From Gracilaria gracilis (Eukaryota > Rhodophyta > Florideophyceae > Gracilariales > Gracilariaceae): a DNA stretch of 64,000 nucleotides. The notes under the pieces were generated by a model. It saw nothing but the letters and a program-made list of their open reading frames with translations. It was not told the DNA's origin and ran no database searches. The position numbers were made by a program, and so were the translations under genes. How positions within the stretch are numbered: position 1 is the first letter of the stretch; each line of letters starts with the position of its first letter. This document shows positions 1-11,600 of this stretch, piece by piece. The stretch lies in the NCBI GenBank assembly GCA_030374805.1, contig JARGSG010000018.1, positions 558,001-622,000 on the forward strand, given 5' to 3'.

Positions 1-580
1 TGCATATACGCTTGATACAATTTCATATTGTAGGGTATACGGTGCTAAATTTATTCCAGATCGTAGTCGAAGTCAGAGAACTATTTGTTGTTCACAATAT
101 AGCTGAAAACTGTCAAAGAAACGGGTTGCAATCTTAAGATATGAGAGTAGCTAGTTTTATGTTACGGTGTATATGTTGCCATCTTGAAATATGTGCAATG
201 TGTTGCACACATTCTGAGAGTACAGCACAACTTCAGGCTACTTAGCCTGAATTCGTGGTACAAATCTCTCTACAAAGTACTGTACAGTCACATTGTAACT
301 CAAAAGCATTTGGGAGAATCCCTTAAGTGACTTAGTTTATTTTAGTGAAGCAGTATTACAACAAGTTAAAAACAATGTTTTTCATTCAGAGCGTTTGAAA
401 GCAACAGTTTTCAAGCAGCGTCACGCAAAGAAATCTTTAATATTTACCCCTCACCTGGCCAATATTGGCCATTTCCCGCAGCTTCCAGGCTGTCAGTCGA
501 TTGGGTCGGCTTTTATACCTGACTGTTCAGGGGTGCACACTGGTGGTCTGTGGTTCGATTCCAGGACAAGGCTTTAGTGG
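1..580. other. AT-rich stretch, no gene seen
   Basis: I see no coding frame with recognisable content and no RNA gene. A B-box-like ggttcgattcc near 551 has no matching A box or foldable T arm, so I do not call a tRNA. Confidence 0.5.
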
Positions 581-2964
581 GTGTCTCTTCCTCTCCTTTG
601 CAACCTTGCCGACAAGACAACTTCCTCCCCTCATCCCACAGATGGAACTGCTTTATCTGCCACACTTCGTGCTATCTTATACATAGGACAAAAAAGCCCC
701 CGCCACGAAGCCACTCGTGATGCATATTCGCGAGAGTTACCAACCTTGATGCCTGTTCTTCATACCGCCATCTTTCAACCGAGGTTTTACATGCTGGGAT
801 CCTGTTCTACAACAGATGATACTTCTGAGAAAACAGATTTCCTCAAGACATCTGTTCTTCCTTTTCGCTCACATGCGGTACGCGTCCTCATCTACCTAGC
901 CGAGATGGTCTCCAGACCTCTGGCGCAGTACTGGATTCAGTTATTGCCTTCACGCCCTGGGGTACCAAACACAAACTCTACTCGCGATAACCATGCAACT
1001 ATCCTTCTGTACGACTCGCAAACAGAAGTGAGATCCCTAGCGGTGACTTCAGTTACTGCCCTTATCGCGTCTAGCAAAACATTCATTCAAAACTCGTTTA
1101 TTGTTTCAAAGCAGACCTCCGCAGCTTTCAAGCCATCCAGTTCTCGTCTCCTGAACTGTTGCAGAGCTTTGTTTTCGATTTTGTCGAGTGTTATACCAAA
1201 AGAATCGAACGGGGTGATAGTTGCGAAGTTAGGTCGTCTCACGGCACACAGTTGTTCTCCGCAATGCCCACGCCCGCAATGACAGCACCCTCCGTACAGG
1301 CATTACTGCAATCGCTTCTTTGAAGAGCCCTCGATCAAACCGGAACTCATATGACGTCCCGTGCTGCATGTGCCAGTGCTCTGGCCAACGCACTTTCATG
1401 CTCTGTTTCTATATTAGAACCAAACTTCCTCACCTGAGTTTCATCGCAAATATCGGGGTCATTGCACCCAAACCAACCGGTTGCGGAACTACTGGTTGCC
1501 TTTCGCTCGCTGGTTCACATGAGGTGCGATTTTTTCTCATGTGTTTGGATCACAATCAAAGGACATCTGCAGGATATGAACGCAACTTCTGAAGTTGATT
1601 TACATAAGGTTCGCGTGTTCTCTACTTTCCTTACTTCCTGTTTACAAGATCAGCAATCGAGTGCGAAAGGAGACGACATAGCTGAATATGTACCGCTCGT
1701 GATCGATGTTTATCACACTCTCGTTAAGAGTAGTATTGAAAGCTATGACCGAGTGTTGCGAACCTGTGCAGTTGCCGTTGTTCAATCACTGTTCCAAGTT
1801 CACGCAGTGACTCTCTCTTTTGCTCCACCTCACAATCGCGATGAGGATATTGATACTCTCGCTAAAGATGCCGCCCACAAGATGAAACACTTCATCATGC
1901 TCCGGGATGTTCAAGTACTTGCGGCGTGTGTGTGAGCAATCGCTTATGCACATCTCGACGTGGAACCGAATTTTGCAGAGGATACCTTAGCACTGATGTG
2001 CAATGTATTGGAACATCCTGAGAACAGCGGAGCACAGGTAACAAAGTTCTACATGTCTTCCATGACACGAATGATGGAAAACTTGATGAAGCAATTCCCT
2101 CATCTGGTTACAGACGACGTTCTGCATATCATTACCAAAGGAAACAACTTCGCCATCAAAGTTCTGAGAGAGTCAAGCGGCCTTAGAGCTGCCTCGGCCG
2201 TCAAGTCATCATCGGACCGTGCAAGTGAAGAAGCAAACAAGACGGCTGCAGTTGGTCTGATTGCCTGTAACAGAATTGTACAGGAGAGCTTCGAACAGAA
2301 GAGCTTCAGTTCGAAAGAGTTTCCCTTGGAGATAGAGTCGGAGATACAGCTTCTTCGTCAGCTGCTTGAAAGCAATACAGAATCCCTGAACCTTCGGTGC
2401 TGCGCCTGTAGAGCATTGGGGCGAGTTGTGATATTTAAGTCAGGTGGGTTGGGTGAAAATATTGACGTCGTACTCCGCGATATGATTGCAACCATGAGCC
2501 CCATGAACAATGTTCGTCTGCAAATATGCTCAGCGAGCTCTATGATCCAAATTTTTAAGTGCTCTAAGACGGAGGATACCCTTTTCGCAATTCTCCAGAA
2601 CAGTATTAGTTGTTATCTTGCGGTGATGTGCCTGGCGAAAAACGGTGGTCTCGCGCCGAAGCTTTGAAGTCAGCTGAGTACTCTTCAGAACCTTATTGGA
2701 GAACTCATCTTCACAGTGTTTCAAAGGGCGTCCAAGAAGTTCCTTGCCGAAGTGAGAAGCAAATGGGATCCTCATTGGGAGCCAAAGATTCTGATTGCAT
2801 GCGTATCATCATATCTATCTCTCCCAAATTACGTGACATACGAAAGCGAAAGCGACTCCGACAAGGTCGTACAATCCCTTTCGGTTGCTCAGCGTGATGT
2901 CATGCACATTATCCTTCAACTGATAAGCTCACTGAGGAAAGCCGAACAAGATGTCTCTGGATAA
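581..2964 (+). pseudogene. HEATR6-like HEAT-repeat protein, decayed
   Basis: The conceptual product resembles the DUF4042/HEATR6 family of HEAT-repeat proteins, whose role is poorly known. The N-terminal part (about 850-1200) has the family pattern of a helix ending in a tryptophan-rich segment (QYWIQLLP), then LLYDSQTEVRSLA and LIASSKTFI. Further HEAT-like helices follow to 2964. The first part reads in frame 2. From about 1261 everything reads in frame 1, interrupted by four in-frame TGA codons (near 1318, 1431, 1933 and 2665), with coding sense resuming directly after each. One frameshift plus four nonsense codons make it a pseudogene. TGA can arise from CGA or TGG by C:G to T:A change. 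Introns are an alternative for single gaps, but not for four stops that keep frame. No start is assigned. Family assignment is from recalled motifs, not a search. Confidence 0.6.
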
Positions 2965-3525
2965 CGAGAATTGCGTTACTGCTCTTCATGGCAGACGTCA
3001 TTGTCCGTCTTCGAGAGTGGTGTTGAGGCTTGAGACGGGCCCATTCAACAAGAATTATCTGGAGGACTCCGGTCCCTGTTCGCTTATGTGTTTGGAAATT
3101 TTGTCACAAGGCTTTTTTAGTCACCCTGTCTGGTGCTCCTTGTTTATGATCATAACACCGTACTGGTGTTAGGAACGGACATTCATTGAAGCTGATCACT
3201 GTGTATATCATCTCGCATATCCACAGCCAATATGGAGTAATAGTCTAGCTAACTCGTAGCTTTGGAGACGGCCATGGTTCTTTGCTTAACAAGTGACAAT
3301 ATACGCAATACATGCGCGCACAGCAGCTTGCCGATGGGCACCAACTCGACAGGACTTTTTGAAGATATCCGATTACCACGGTATCTCGATCATAGTCCGT
3401 ATCAAAAACCAAGCATATACGAAATAGAATGTGGCGTGCGACACTGCCTGTCCTTTTGCCGCGCGGAAGATCAAGATCTAAGTTTTCATTTCATGACTTT
3501 ACTTGTTCCTACATTGCGGTCCTAG
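2965..3525. other. Spacer between two pseudogenes
   Basis: Short ORFs occur here (for example 3262-3525), but none has recognisable motifs or joins the frames on either side. Confidence 0.4.
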
Positions 3526-5351
3526 GTGGGTCTCAGTGTAATTGGGACCGGTTTCGCTGCAGCTGAGCATGTGGGATCAAATCAACCAACGACACACCCG
3601 GCGCGGAACGATTATGAATATCTCATCTGTGGAGGAGGCGTAGCGGCCCAAGAATCGCTAAAGACCTTTGTGCATCAGAAACAAGCGCATGATTTCATTC
3701 TCTTGTCGCCAGAGTTGAGAAGTCATCACGCTATGCCAAAAACTGGGTGGGTGCAAATGATATGCGAAACAGCGGTGGAAGACAGCCTCTTCTCTATGGT
3801 CATGAAGAAGATACCGTTTATCCAATCTTCATCTCAAAAACCCTAACTTCTCATAGGACCAAGCGTTAAATCGATTGATGCAACGAATTGCACTGCAACG
3901 CTTGAAAATGGAGATAAGATTTCATTTAAGCGATATCTTATTGCAGTTGGCAGCACAATGCCCGCCATTCCGATTGGAAAAGTTGTATCCCGTGACGCAG
4001 AGCGCCTCGTCAGAGGTGCTCAGAGTGTTTGTGATTGGGGACGAATTGATGAGGTGTTACAACAGAATGCTCGTCTACAAAGTGCAACAGGTGTTGATTG
4101 CGCCCACATGACTGTGGTTAGCGGTGGTTGGATGTCCCCAATAGTTGGTGCTAGCTTGATAGCACAGGGAGCCGACGTAACATTTTCATACTCAGAACCA
4201 TCATTTCTAGCTCGATATCTCCCCTGGTATGTATCACAAGACATTATTGCAAGATTGTCTTGGCAAAGCGACGGAGGGATAGATTCTTTATCTTATTCAA
4301 CGGTAAGATATGTTGTAGCTAGAAAAGCTCTTGGAGATGCGTTGGTGGTATCGAGGCCGAGGTGCATATCGGTACTGTCTTTGATTCATTCTCAATTATA
4401 GACTTCCGGACTGATCACGTAGTATTTGCTCTAACGATAACATCAAACATACCGATTGAAGCACCAAACCTGTCTCGAGGGGTAGGAGGATTTAAAGCCA
4501 ATGCCGAGCTAGAGCTGGCGAGCGACATTTATGTAGCTGGGTCAGCAGTTGAATTGAGTTTCTCGGCAGCACAATCACATATAGCGCGGTGGAGCTCAGA
4601 TTACGCACGTTCTACAGGACGTCATGCTGCATTGAAAATGATGGGTGAAACAGAACCATTTACTCCGCCCCCCGTAACAACCATATATCTTAGTCTACTG
4701 AATCTAACGGAGCATGTGCTTGCCAATGTCGATGGATCAAACGAGTCGTTTGGGTACTTTCGTCGAACAAAGCACAAGAGCGAAGACACCTGTGGAGGAC
4801 AGCTGGAAGTTGGGGCTGTAATCTACGTCACGCCCGTTCCATTGAGCCACAGAGGGGCAGCTCAAGAGCTCCGTATAACTGGCATTGCCCTTTAGGAGGG
4901 GTCATTGTCTGTCAAAATTAACGATGTTGAAGCTGCCAAGATAGAGGCGGCAAGGATGCTGGGTTTAGAACCAATGAGCCGGCCAGAACTGGAACAATTC
5001 ATGGACAGCTTTGCGACGAATCATTTGGGAATCTCTCTGACTGGAAAAGAAGGAAAGAAGCCACAGTCCGAACATAGCACCAATGAAATTGATTATCTTC
5101 ATGAAGCCAGTGAAGAGAGCGAAGTACAGCACGGCCATGACATGCTTTCGAAGCTGCGTTCCCCAGTGCACAGACCACCCTCTGGCATTCTTTGGAGACG
5201 TCATAAGCCTGCACGGACGAATAGAATAAGGGACAGTGAACTTCTGTGGGTTGAGAATGAAACTGTGGGTGTAGTATCACCAGAAACAAAAGGGGAGCGA
5301 ATGTCGAAAGCGTATTCAGAGTTGTTACGCAAAAGTGCTGGCCGAACTTGA
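3526..5351 (+). pseudogene. AIF-like FAD/NAD(P)H oxidoreductase, decayed
   Basis: The product resembles apoptosis-inducing factor (AIFM1), a mitochondrial FAD oxidoreductase. In order there are an FAD-binding dinucleotide motif near 3630 (YLICGGGVAAQESL), a second nucleotide-binding fold near 4110-4220 (VVSGGWMSPIVGASL then LARYLPWYVSQDI), and the C-terminal FAD segment near 4480-4590 (GGFKANAEL, then DIYVAGSAVEL, then RSTGRHAALKMMGE). Frame 1 runs to about 4345 through an in-frame TAA at 3844. The frame then shifts, and the new frame continues to 5351 through a TAG near 4893. Homology continues across both stops. The stop at 3844 is preceded by ccctaacttctcatag-like bases, so a short intron there is possible. 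The later frameshift and TAG still indicate a pseudogene. A related reading frame may continue to about 5570. Confidence 0.65.
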
Positions 5352-5583
5352 TTCTCAGCTACAAGCTGCGGATTCTACTTTCGTAGAACATTTTGTTTTT
5401 CAGATAAAGAAAGGGCAAGGGCTGATCTCGAACATATCTCTACTACTAGCTAGAACAGACACACGTCTAGCAAGAGTTAGTACCGTTCCTCCATCATCTG
5501 TTGCCCCTAAAGTATGCTTAGAGGGTGGCTCCGACAAATATACATTTACATTTTACATTATAGTTAGGTGAAATCCAGTGAGA

Positions 5584-5585
<2 letters not shown>

Positions 5586-5618
<33 letters not shown>

Positions 5619-5642
5619 ATAGTTGTAGTTGTTGTTGTTGTA
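5586..5642. repeat. AGT/GTT microsatellite
   Basis: A run of about ten AGT triplets passes into AGTTGT/GTT variants. It lies between the AIF-like pseudogene and the GC-rich sorting-nexin block. Confidence 0.9.
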
Positions 5643-5699
5643 CATCGTCATCCGAAACCTGCAATCATTCCGGAAAAGATGGACGCACAAATGACCAAG

Positions 5700-7260
5700 T
5701 TAGTTTCGGAACGTACCGCGTGAAGTTGATCCACTTGGTGGGCTGGAAGTGGCATCTGTCTTGGAACTTCTTCGAAACTCATTCACACAATGCGAGAGGG
5801 ACTTCCACGCCTCGGCACGCGCGGCATGTCGTCGGGCATATTCAACAGCCATTCCGTGAAGCGCTTCACACAAGTCCTCGTGCATGTCGTTGCGCAACCG
5901 TCTCAATTCATCGGTGGTAGACAGGGCTACTTTCTTGTACCGCTCTCGAATCTCTTTCAATCGGTTTAACGCTCTATGCACATCGGTTTTCAAACCCTCC
6001 AAGCTTTCATTGGACGCAACCGTCCTGCCATCCCACATGCTGCCCGTGCGGCTCTCGAGGTGGTCACAGAGCTTTGTATACACGGCAACAGCGTGCTCAT
6101 ACGCATCCTGTTCCTCTCTCCTCGCGTTCATGATGCGCTGAGCGCCCTTTGCTCTTTCTTCATAATCCCTGAAGACGTCGTCCACAACCCGTGCAACGGG
6201 CAGGGCAATCGTCACTCCGTTGTGTGGGTGATCAAGCGATCCTTGAGGGACTTGGACCGCGCGGTCGCCCATCGACCGCGAGCGTTGTGGGGACGCAGAC
6301 GACACGCGTCGCGAGCGCACATCCGAATCCGACGGAGAGCGACGCAGCTTCTCTCGCGAAGGAGGCGAGTCGAGCGCCGATACAGTGGCGCCATGCACCT
6401 GGGCACCAAGCACGCGATTAGCAGCAACGACAATGGCGCTTCCATCATCGGCACCACCACTTGGATGGCACGACTGCGGCGAACGATCGCCCTCGGCGGG
6501 AATCTGCAGCGTGACGTGCGCCAATTTGAGCCCCAGCTTGCCGCCCTCGCGCGTGCCCAGCTCGCGCAGCGCGTTCTGCATGGACAGCGCGCAGCTGCGC
6601 TCAGCGTCTTTCTGCTTGTGCACTTTTTCGGCGGCATGTAGCATGCTGGCCAGCGATACGCCGAGCTCCTTGACATAAGTATGCAGCCGTTCGACACGCG
6701 CTTCGGCCGAGTCGTGCACGGCGGCGCCCGGCGCGTCGCAATCCAGAAACCACACGAGCGCGTTGTTGACGCGACGCGCGGTCTGCCACAGCAGCTTCTC
6801 GCCCCAGTGCGAGAGGCGGTGCCAGGCGTTGTCGTCGGCCGACGAGCCGAACAGCGCCGACGTGATGGAGCTCTCATGGCTGACGCCCTCGCGGCGGATC
6901 TTGAGCCACTCGTCGTCGCCCAGCGCGCCGAGAAACGCCAGCAGCTCGTCGCTGGTGGACAGCACGGCGTGCGTAGCAACGTGTCCCAGAAAGGTCTGCA
7001 GCTCGCGCAGACGCTGGTGCTCGTACGCAAAGCCGTGCTTGACGCGCCCCGCAACGCTGAGCGGCGGCAGCAGCGGCACTATGACGCACTCCTTCCTCGC
7101 GCGCAGGCTGTCGTGCAACCACAGAATGTCGGCGATGGAGCGGCACACCAAGTAGTAATCGTCCGGCGTGGGTGTGGATACGATGGCCCAGTTACGACGC
7201 CAGCGCACGACGAAGACGCCAGCGGCCAGCTCGCGGTGCCCGGGCGCAGCGAACAACGTG
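5700..7260 (-). pseudogene. Sorting nexin (PX-BAR), 5'-truncated
   Basis: The open frame encodes about 518 residues like a Vps5/SNX1-type sorting nexin, a retromer-associated protein that binds phosphoinositides on endosomes. A PX-like region covers roughly residues 15-110, with ILWLHDSL followed by a proline-rich VPLLPPLS loop. A long helical region follows (residues about 130-240 and 370-500) and fits a BAR coiled coil, with a Ser/Arg-rich linker between. The frame has no ATG at its N-terminus: the first usable codon near 7256 is TTG, and the PX domain starts late. Directly upstream, in another frame, lies a DNA polymerase epsilon fragment. I therefore read it as a truncated copy, although the long frame is uninterrupted. 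Composition is far more GC-rich than the genes at 23-30 kb. Confidence 0.6.
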
Positions 7261-7261
7261 C

Positions 7262-7534
7262 AATCTCCACCTCGCGCAGCAGCGCGGGCACGACGGCAAG
7301 GTACATGTAAGGGCGGGCAATGATAGAGGCGCGAAAGTCAGAGGTGTGGTCGTCTGTGATGAAGAAGAGGTCTACGGTCTGCACGGGCCTGTTGGTGAGT
7401 GGCTCCTGCGCGACGGTGGGCACCATGTTGAGCAGCCAGCCGAAGCGCGGCTTGGAGCCCGGCGGCAGCTGCTCGAAGCCCATGGCGGCATCTTGCAGCA
7501 GCTGCTGGGCGCGGCGCTGCTTGTGCGCGGCGGG
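7262..7534 (-). pseudogene. DNA polymerase epsilon N-terminal fragment
   Basis: About 75 residues match the start of the catalytic subunit of DNA polymerase epsilon (Pol2/POLE): a basic helix, then GFEQLPPGSKPRFGWLLNM, VDLFFITDDHTSDFRASI and RPYMYLAVVPALLREVE. In the family this segment precedes the exonuclease domain. Here it stops after REVE, and the minus strand immediately changes into a sorting nexin in another frame. An in-frame TAG lies just upstream (7535-7537). No other polymerase domain is present in the window, so this is a captured or rearranged fragment. Confidence 0.65.
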
Positions 7535-7832
7535 CTACCCGTCGGCATTGAGCACGGCGCCGGGGCGGGTGCCAGATGCGGGACTGTACAACATGAGAAT
7601 GAAGTTCGGTTTGTGCCTATGATAGAGGCGGCAGCGGAAGGGGCGACATCATATGCGGCTCTGGACATGAAATGTGTAAATGCGTGTGTGGCGCTATGTT
7701 TGAAGCGTGAGGCGCATCGGAAGGCAGCGCGTATGACGGAACACAAAGAAGAACCAACAGAGGAAGTCTATCGGTATCATCCACAGCTTCACATGCCGAG
7801 CGGCGGCGTTCGAAAAGCCGCACAGAGGCGAC

Positions 7833-7932
7833 GCACAGCCGCGCAGAGGCGGCGGCGTTCGCACAGCTGCGCAAAGGCGGAGGCGTTCGCACAGCCGCGC
7901 AAAGACGGCGGCATTCTCACAGCCGCGCAAGC
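7833..7932. repeat. 28-bp minisatellite, about 3.6 copies
   Basis: Units at 7833-7860, 7861-7888 and 7889-7916, plus a partial copy to 7932, share the frame gcacagccgcgcaaaggcgg and end in ggcgttc with small changes. The repeat is GC-rich and creates long artefact ORFs on both strands. Confidence 0.85.
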
Positions 7933-8273
7933 GTGCTACCGGATTGACTCTGGCGCCGCGGCCCACGAGCTACCGCTCGTTGATTGAAATCCCAACTTAA
8001 TGGTCGTTCTTGTTGAGAAGGGCACATTTTCAGTGCAAAGTTTGCACTGCAAAATTTGCAGCCCGCCATTTTCCAGCGCCATTGGCGCTGCGCCAAGAGG
8101 CGAGTCTTGTGGCTGAGACTCTCAGCCTGAGAGCCACCCCGGCTCACGCGGCCAGCGCTACGGCGCGCAGGTATTTCTGGTGCAGCGCGTGCTCGAGCAG
8201 CCGCACGACACTGGCGATGCGCGCCGCCAGAGCGTGTCGGAACTGCCGACTATCTAGGAAGTGCGCGTCCGTG
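7933..8273. other. GC-rich remnant left of the retroelement
   Basis: No intact gene. On the minus strand the last 130 bases read as helical protein (for example FRHALAARIASVVRLLEHAL) and appear to continue a frame on the far side of the retrotransposon, which therefore seems to have split an older coding remnant. I do not recognise its family. A small inverted repeat (cagtgcaaa / tttgcactg) sits near 8030. Confidence 0.4.
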
Positions 8274-8278
8274 GTCAG

Positions 8279-8631
8279 TGTCGTGCTGAAGCCAGACAGT
8301 AAAGATCACGGCGGAAACAGAGCGTCAAGCTTCAAGCCGCACACAGCACTACAAGCCGTGCGAAGTGCTACAAGCTGGGCGCCAGGCTTCAAGCCACGCT
8401 TCGTGTCTGTGAGGGCTTACAACCACCGTAACAGACACTGAAGAGAATGCGCTGAGCTCGAACTAGTCGTTTGTGTCACTGTAGAACATGACTCCCTAGC
8501 AACGTACGTTTTGTAGAACCGTCCGGGGGGTCTCGATAAAAAGCCCACGGACAGATTCGTAAACTAGAGATACGCTGGCAGGCGTCTGATTGAACTTCAT
8601 CTTCCCCCCTCCTCTTGTCCTGATCACCACA
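8279..8631 (+). repeat. 5' LTR of element 1
   Basis: It begins TGTCGTGCTG and ends CACCACA. A likely promoter box is gataaaaagc near 8534. It is preceded by the target duplication gtcag. Confidence 0.95.
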
Positions 8632-8677
8632 CTTTTTTCAATCGACCACCCAACTTTTTTCTCGGTATCTCAACCCA

Positions 8678-11600
8678 ATGGAGAACGACGCTTCGACAGT
8701 CATGAGCGCACTGCTCAAGCGCCAGGAAACCGAGATGAAGAGCCTTTCTGCCTCGTTCTTAAAGGCAGAGGAAGAATTTTACGAGCTGGCATCAGTTAAT
8801 TACGAAGAATTGGATGCCGGGAGGAAGAAGGAGTTTGACGAGCGTCTCAAAGCTGTGGAATTCAAACGGGAAATCATCATGCGACACATTGAGATGGCGA
8901 AGAAGAGAATACAGACAACTTTGTCGATCCTGTCAACAACTGCTGCCGGCATGAGTGCAAACCACTTGACTGGAAGCAGCCGCCCGTCGATGTGTCGTAT
9001 ACCTCCTTTGCCGTCGTTTCGAGGAAGCGAGTCTACGGCAATTAAGGATCCTTTTGAATTTCTTGGGAAGGTAAAGGCCCTGCTCACGGCACATGAGGTA
9101 CCGGAAGACCGATGGCTCCCCGCATTGCTGACCTCGTTGAATGGGTTTGACAGACAATGGGCGGAAAGGAGTCTATCAGGATCAGACTGGAGCCAGGTGC
9201 ATGATACTTTTCTACACCATTTTGAGTCACCTGCAATCAGGGACAAGCTCATACGAGATCTGATGACAATCTCGCAGAGGCCCTCAGAGACAGTACAGGA
9301 GTACAGCGATAGGTTCACCAGCCTCATGGCACGCACTGGTCGCCGTGATGACGATGAGACGCTGGTTGCAGTGTACATCCACGGATTGGATGTAAATCTA
9401 CAGGACCTCGTGCAGGTAGCTCGCGCAGCCACACTCAACATGTGGAAGCGTACTAATCATGGTAGACCTTCTGTTTCAATTTCAGAGGAGATATCGAGTG
9501 AGATCACATTGGACTCCTATCGCTCCTCGCGTCTAAGAGGAAACCATTATCCTCTTTCTGGCACGTCTGAGCAAGAGAAATCGCAAGGTGGGAAGAGGCG
9601 CCATGGTGGACGCCAATCCTCCAAAAGCCAAGAACGAGACCGTGCGCAATGGAAGAGCGAAGAGCCGTCGCAGAGAAAGGAAAGATCCGACGCCGCGACA
9701 AGAGAGCAACTCCGACAGGAAAAGAAATGTTGTCACTGCCGGAAGCCATGGCAACGAGGGCACAAATGTGCAGATCATGTCAAGAAGGAGCCGCAAGCTG
9801 CCAATTTGCAAATTGAAGCAGCGCTGGACTCCACCATTGAAGCAGAACCACAGCCTAGTCCCGATTGTACCGATGCGGAGCTGCGAGCGCTCTTAGGATA
9901 TGACGATCACGACTCAGAGACACAGCTTTTGAGGAGCATTGTGGAGAGTGATAAGCTGAGGGAACCGTCCCTCAGTGCACTGACGCCAGCCCCTGAAGAC
10001 GCCGCGGAGCTCCTGTACACCCCTGTTCGAATCAATACAATCGACGGATGGGCCATGGTAGATTCTGGGGTGACATCTACATTCCTCTCCAGCGACTTTG
10101 CTGAAAAGCATCGCATTGCGGTACAGCGAGTGACTGGAAACATCCTAGATGGGCGTGGGAAGGCCATGGCTGAACGCAAGGGTTTGACAGAGATTAAGGT
10201 TACGAATGGGGCTCGCACAGCCCATATTACCGCAGAGGTCATGCAAATGCCGCCTCACCGGGATATGATACTTGGTTTACCGCACTTCCCAGCATTCGGG
10301 TACTCTATCGAAGGCATACCTCAAGCAGTCAGCTTGTCAGCTGACGCCAAACAGCCCACACCCGACCCCGCTCCCAAGGAGCCGGACGAAGCTCCCGAAA
10401 GATCACGAAGTGCTACGGATATATCTCAAGATGTGGATGAAGCTTTGCAGCGCAATCAAGATATTCCGTTATCAGCTAGGTGCACCCATCCGTTGGCTGT
10501 ACTGAGAGTCAGGCCTTCAACCACTGCTCCTATCTGGAGCCGGGTCAACTTCGTCTCCCGCCGAGACGAAGATCGTGTCAACGCTGAGATAAGTGGATGG
10601 CTTTCAGCCAAAGTCATCGAATCCGCTCCTGCAGACTGCGCAAACTCGTTTCCAATTCTGAGCGTACCGAAGAAAGATGGAGAGGGCAACCTTGTTGATG
10701 TGCGCCCATGCGTGGATTTACGTCGCCTCAATTCGCTCCTGCCGGACTCAGACTACCCTCTGACTCGCGTGCAAGACATATTGGACGCCGTCGGCTCTGT
10801 ATCCGGACCCAACGCGGTGTTCACTACACTAGACATCAGAGATGGGTATTTCAAATTTCCCATCCCTGAGGAAGACAGGAACCGAATCGCTTTCCGCTGG
10901 AAGGGCACGCACTATCGCATGCGCGCCGCACCGTTTGGAATTAAGACTATGCCAGCTAAGTTTTAACAGTTGATGGACCAAATTCTTGGCCACGTCCCTT
11001 ACGTTGCAGTCTACATCGATGATATTATCATCTTTTCAGACAACATGACCGAGCACGCAGAGCATGTTCGAGACGTCATAGAGAGACTGACGAAGTGGAA
11101 GATACCCATCAGAGTTGACAAGTGTCGTTTTGGACGAAAGGAAGTGAATCTGCTCGGCTTCGTCGTGACTGGCGAGGGCATTCGCATGGATCCATCGAAG
11201 GTGGACGCAATCGCAAACTGGGAAAGACCTCAAACTACTAAGCAGCTGTTGAGCTTCTTAGGAGCCGCTAATTACTACCGACAGTTCATTCTCAGGTTTT
11301 CTCACGTGTCAAAGCCACTGCATCTGGCTCGGAAACGGAAAGGGCCACTGAAGTGAACTGAGGAGATGGAACGTTCATTTGAAGCTATTCGATCGAAGAT
11401 GACCGAGAACATGACACTAGCGTACGCTGCAGATGACAAGGAGTACATGGTCGGCACAGATGCATCCAATTACGGACTTGGCGCCTGGATAGGACAGCGT
11501 CAAGCCAATGGCGAAGTGCGGTTTATTGCTTTTGCGTCGCGATCGTTATCAACCTCGGAACGGAATTATGGAGCGACGAAAAAGGAATTACTGGCCATAG

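Noticed and set aside
480..570. Possible tRNA gene, from a ggttcgattcc B-box-like motif
   Set aside because: The T-arm stem does not pair, no A box lies at the right distance, and no acceptor stem can be formed.
1318..2667. TGA recoding (selenocysteine or a variant code) in the HEATR6-like gene
   Set aside because: Intact genes in the window use TGA and the other stops normally, nearby pseudogenes are broken by TAA and TAG as well, and HEATR6 proteins are not known selenoproteins.
3800..3860. A short intron explaining the TAA at 3844
   Set aside because: The acceptor side looks plausible, but no good donor is seen at a sensible distance, and the gene has a later frameshift and TAG anyway. 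Kept as an alternative only.
6212..7054. 280-codon minus-strand ORF inside the sorting nexin
   Set aside because: Out of frame with the PX-BAR reading and Arg/Ala/Ser-rich, a typical shadow.
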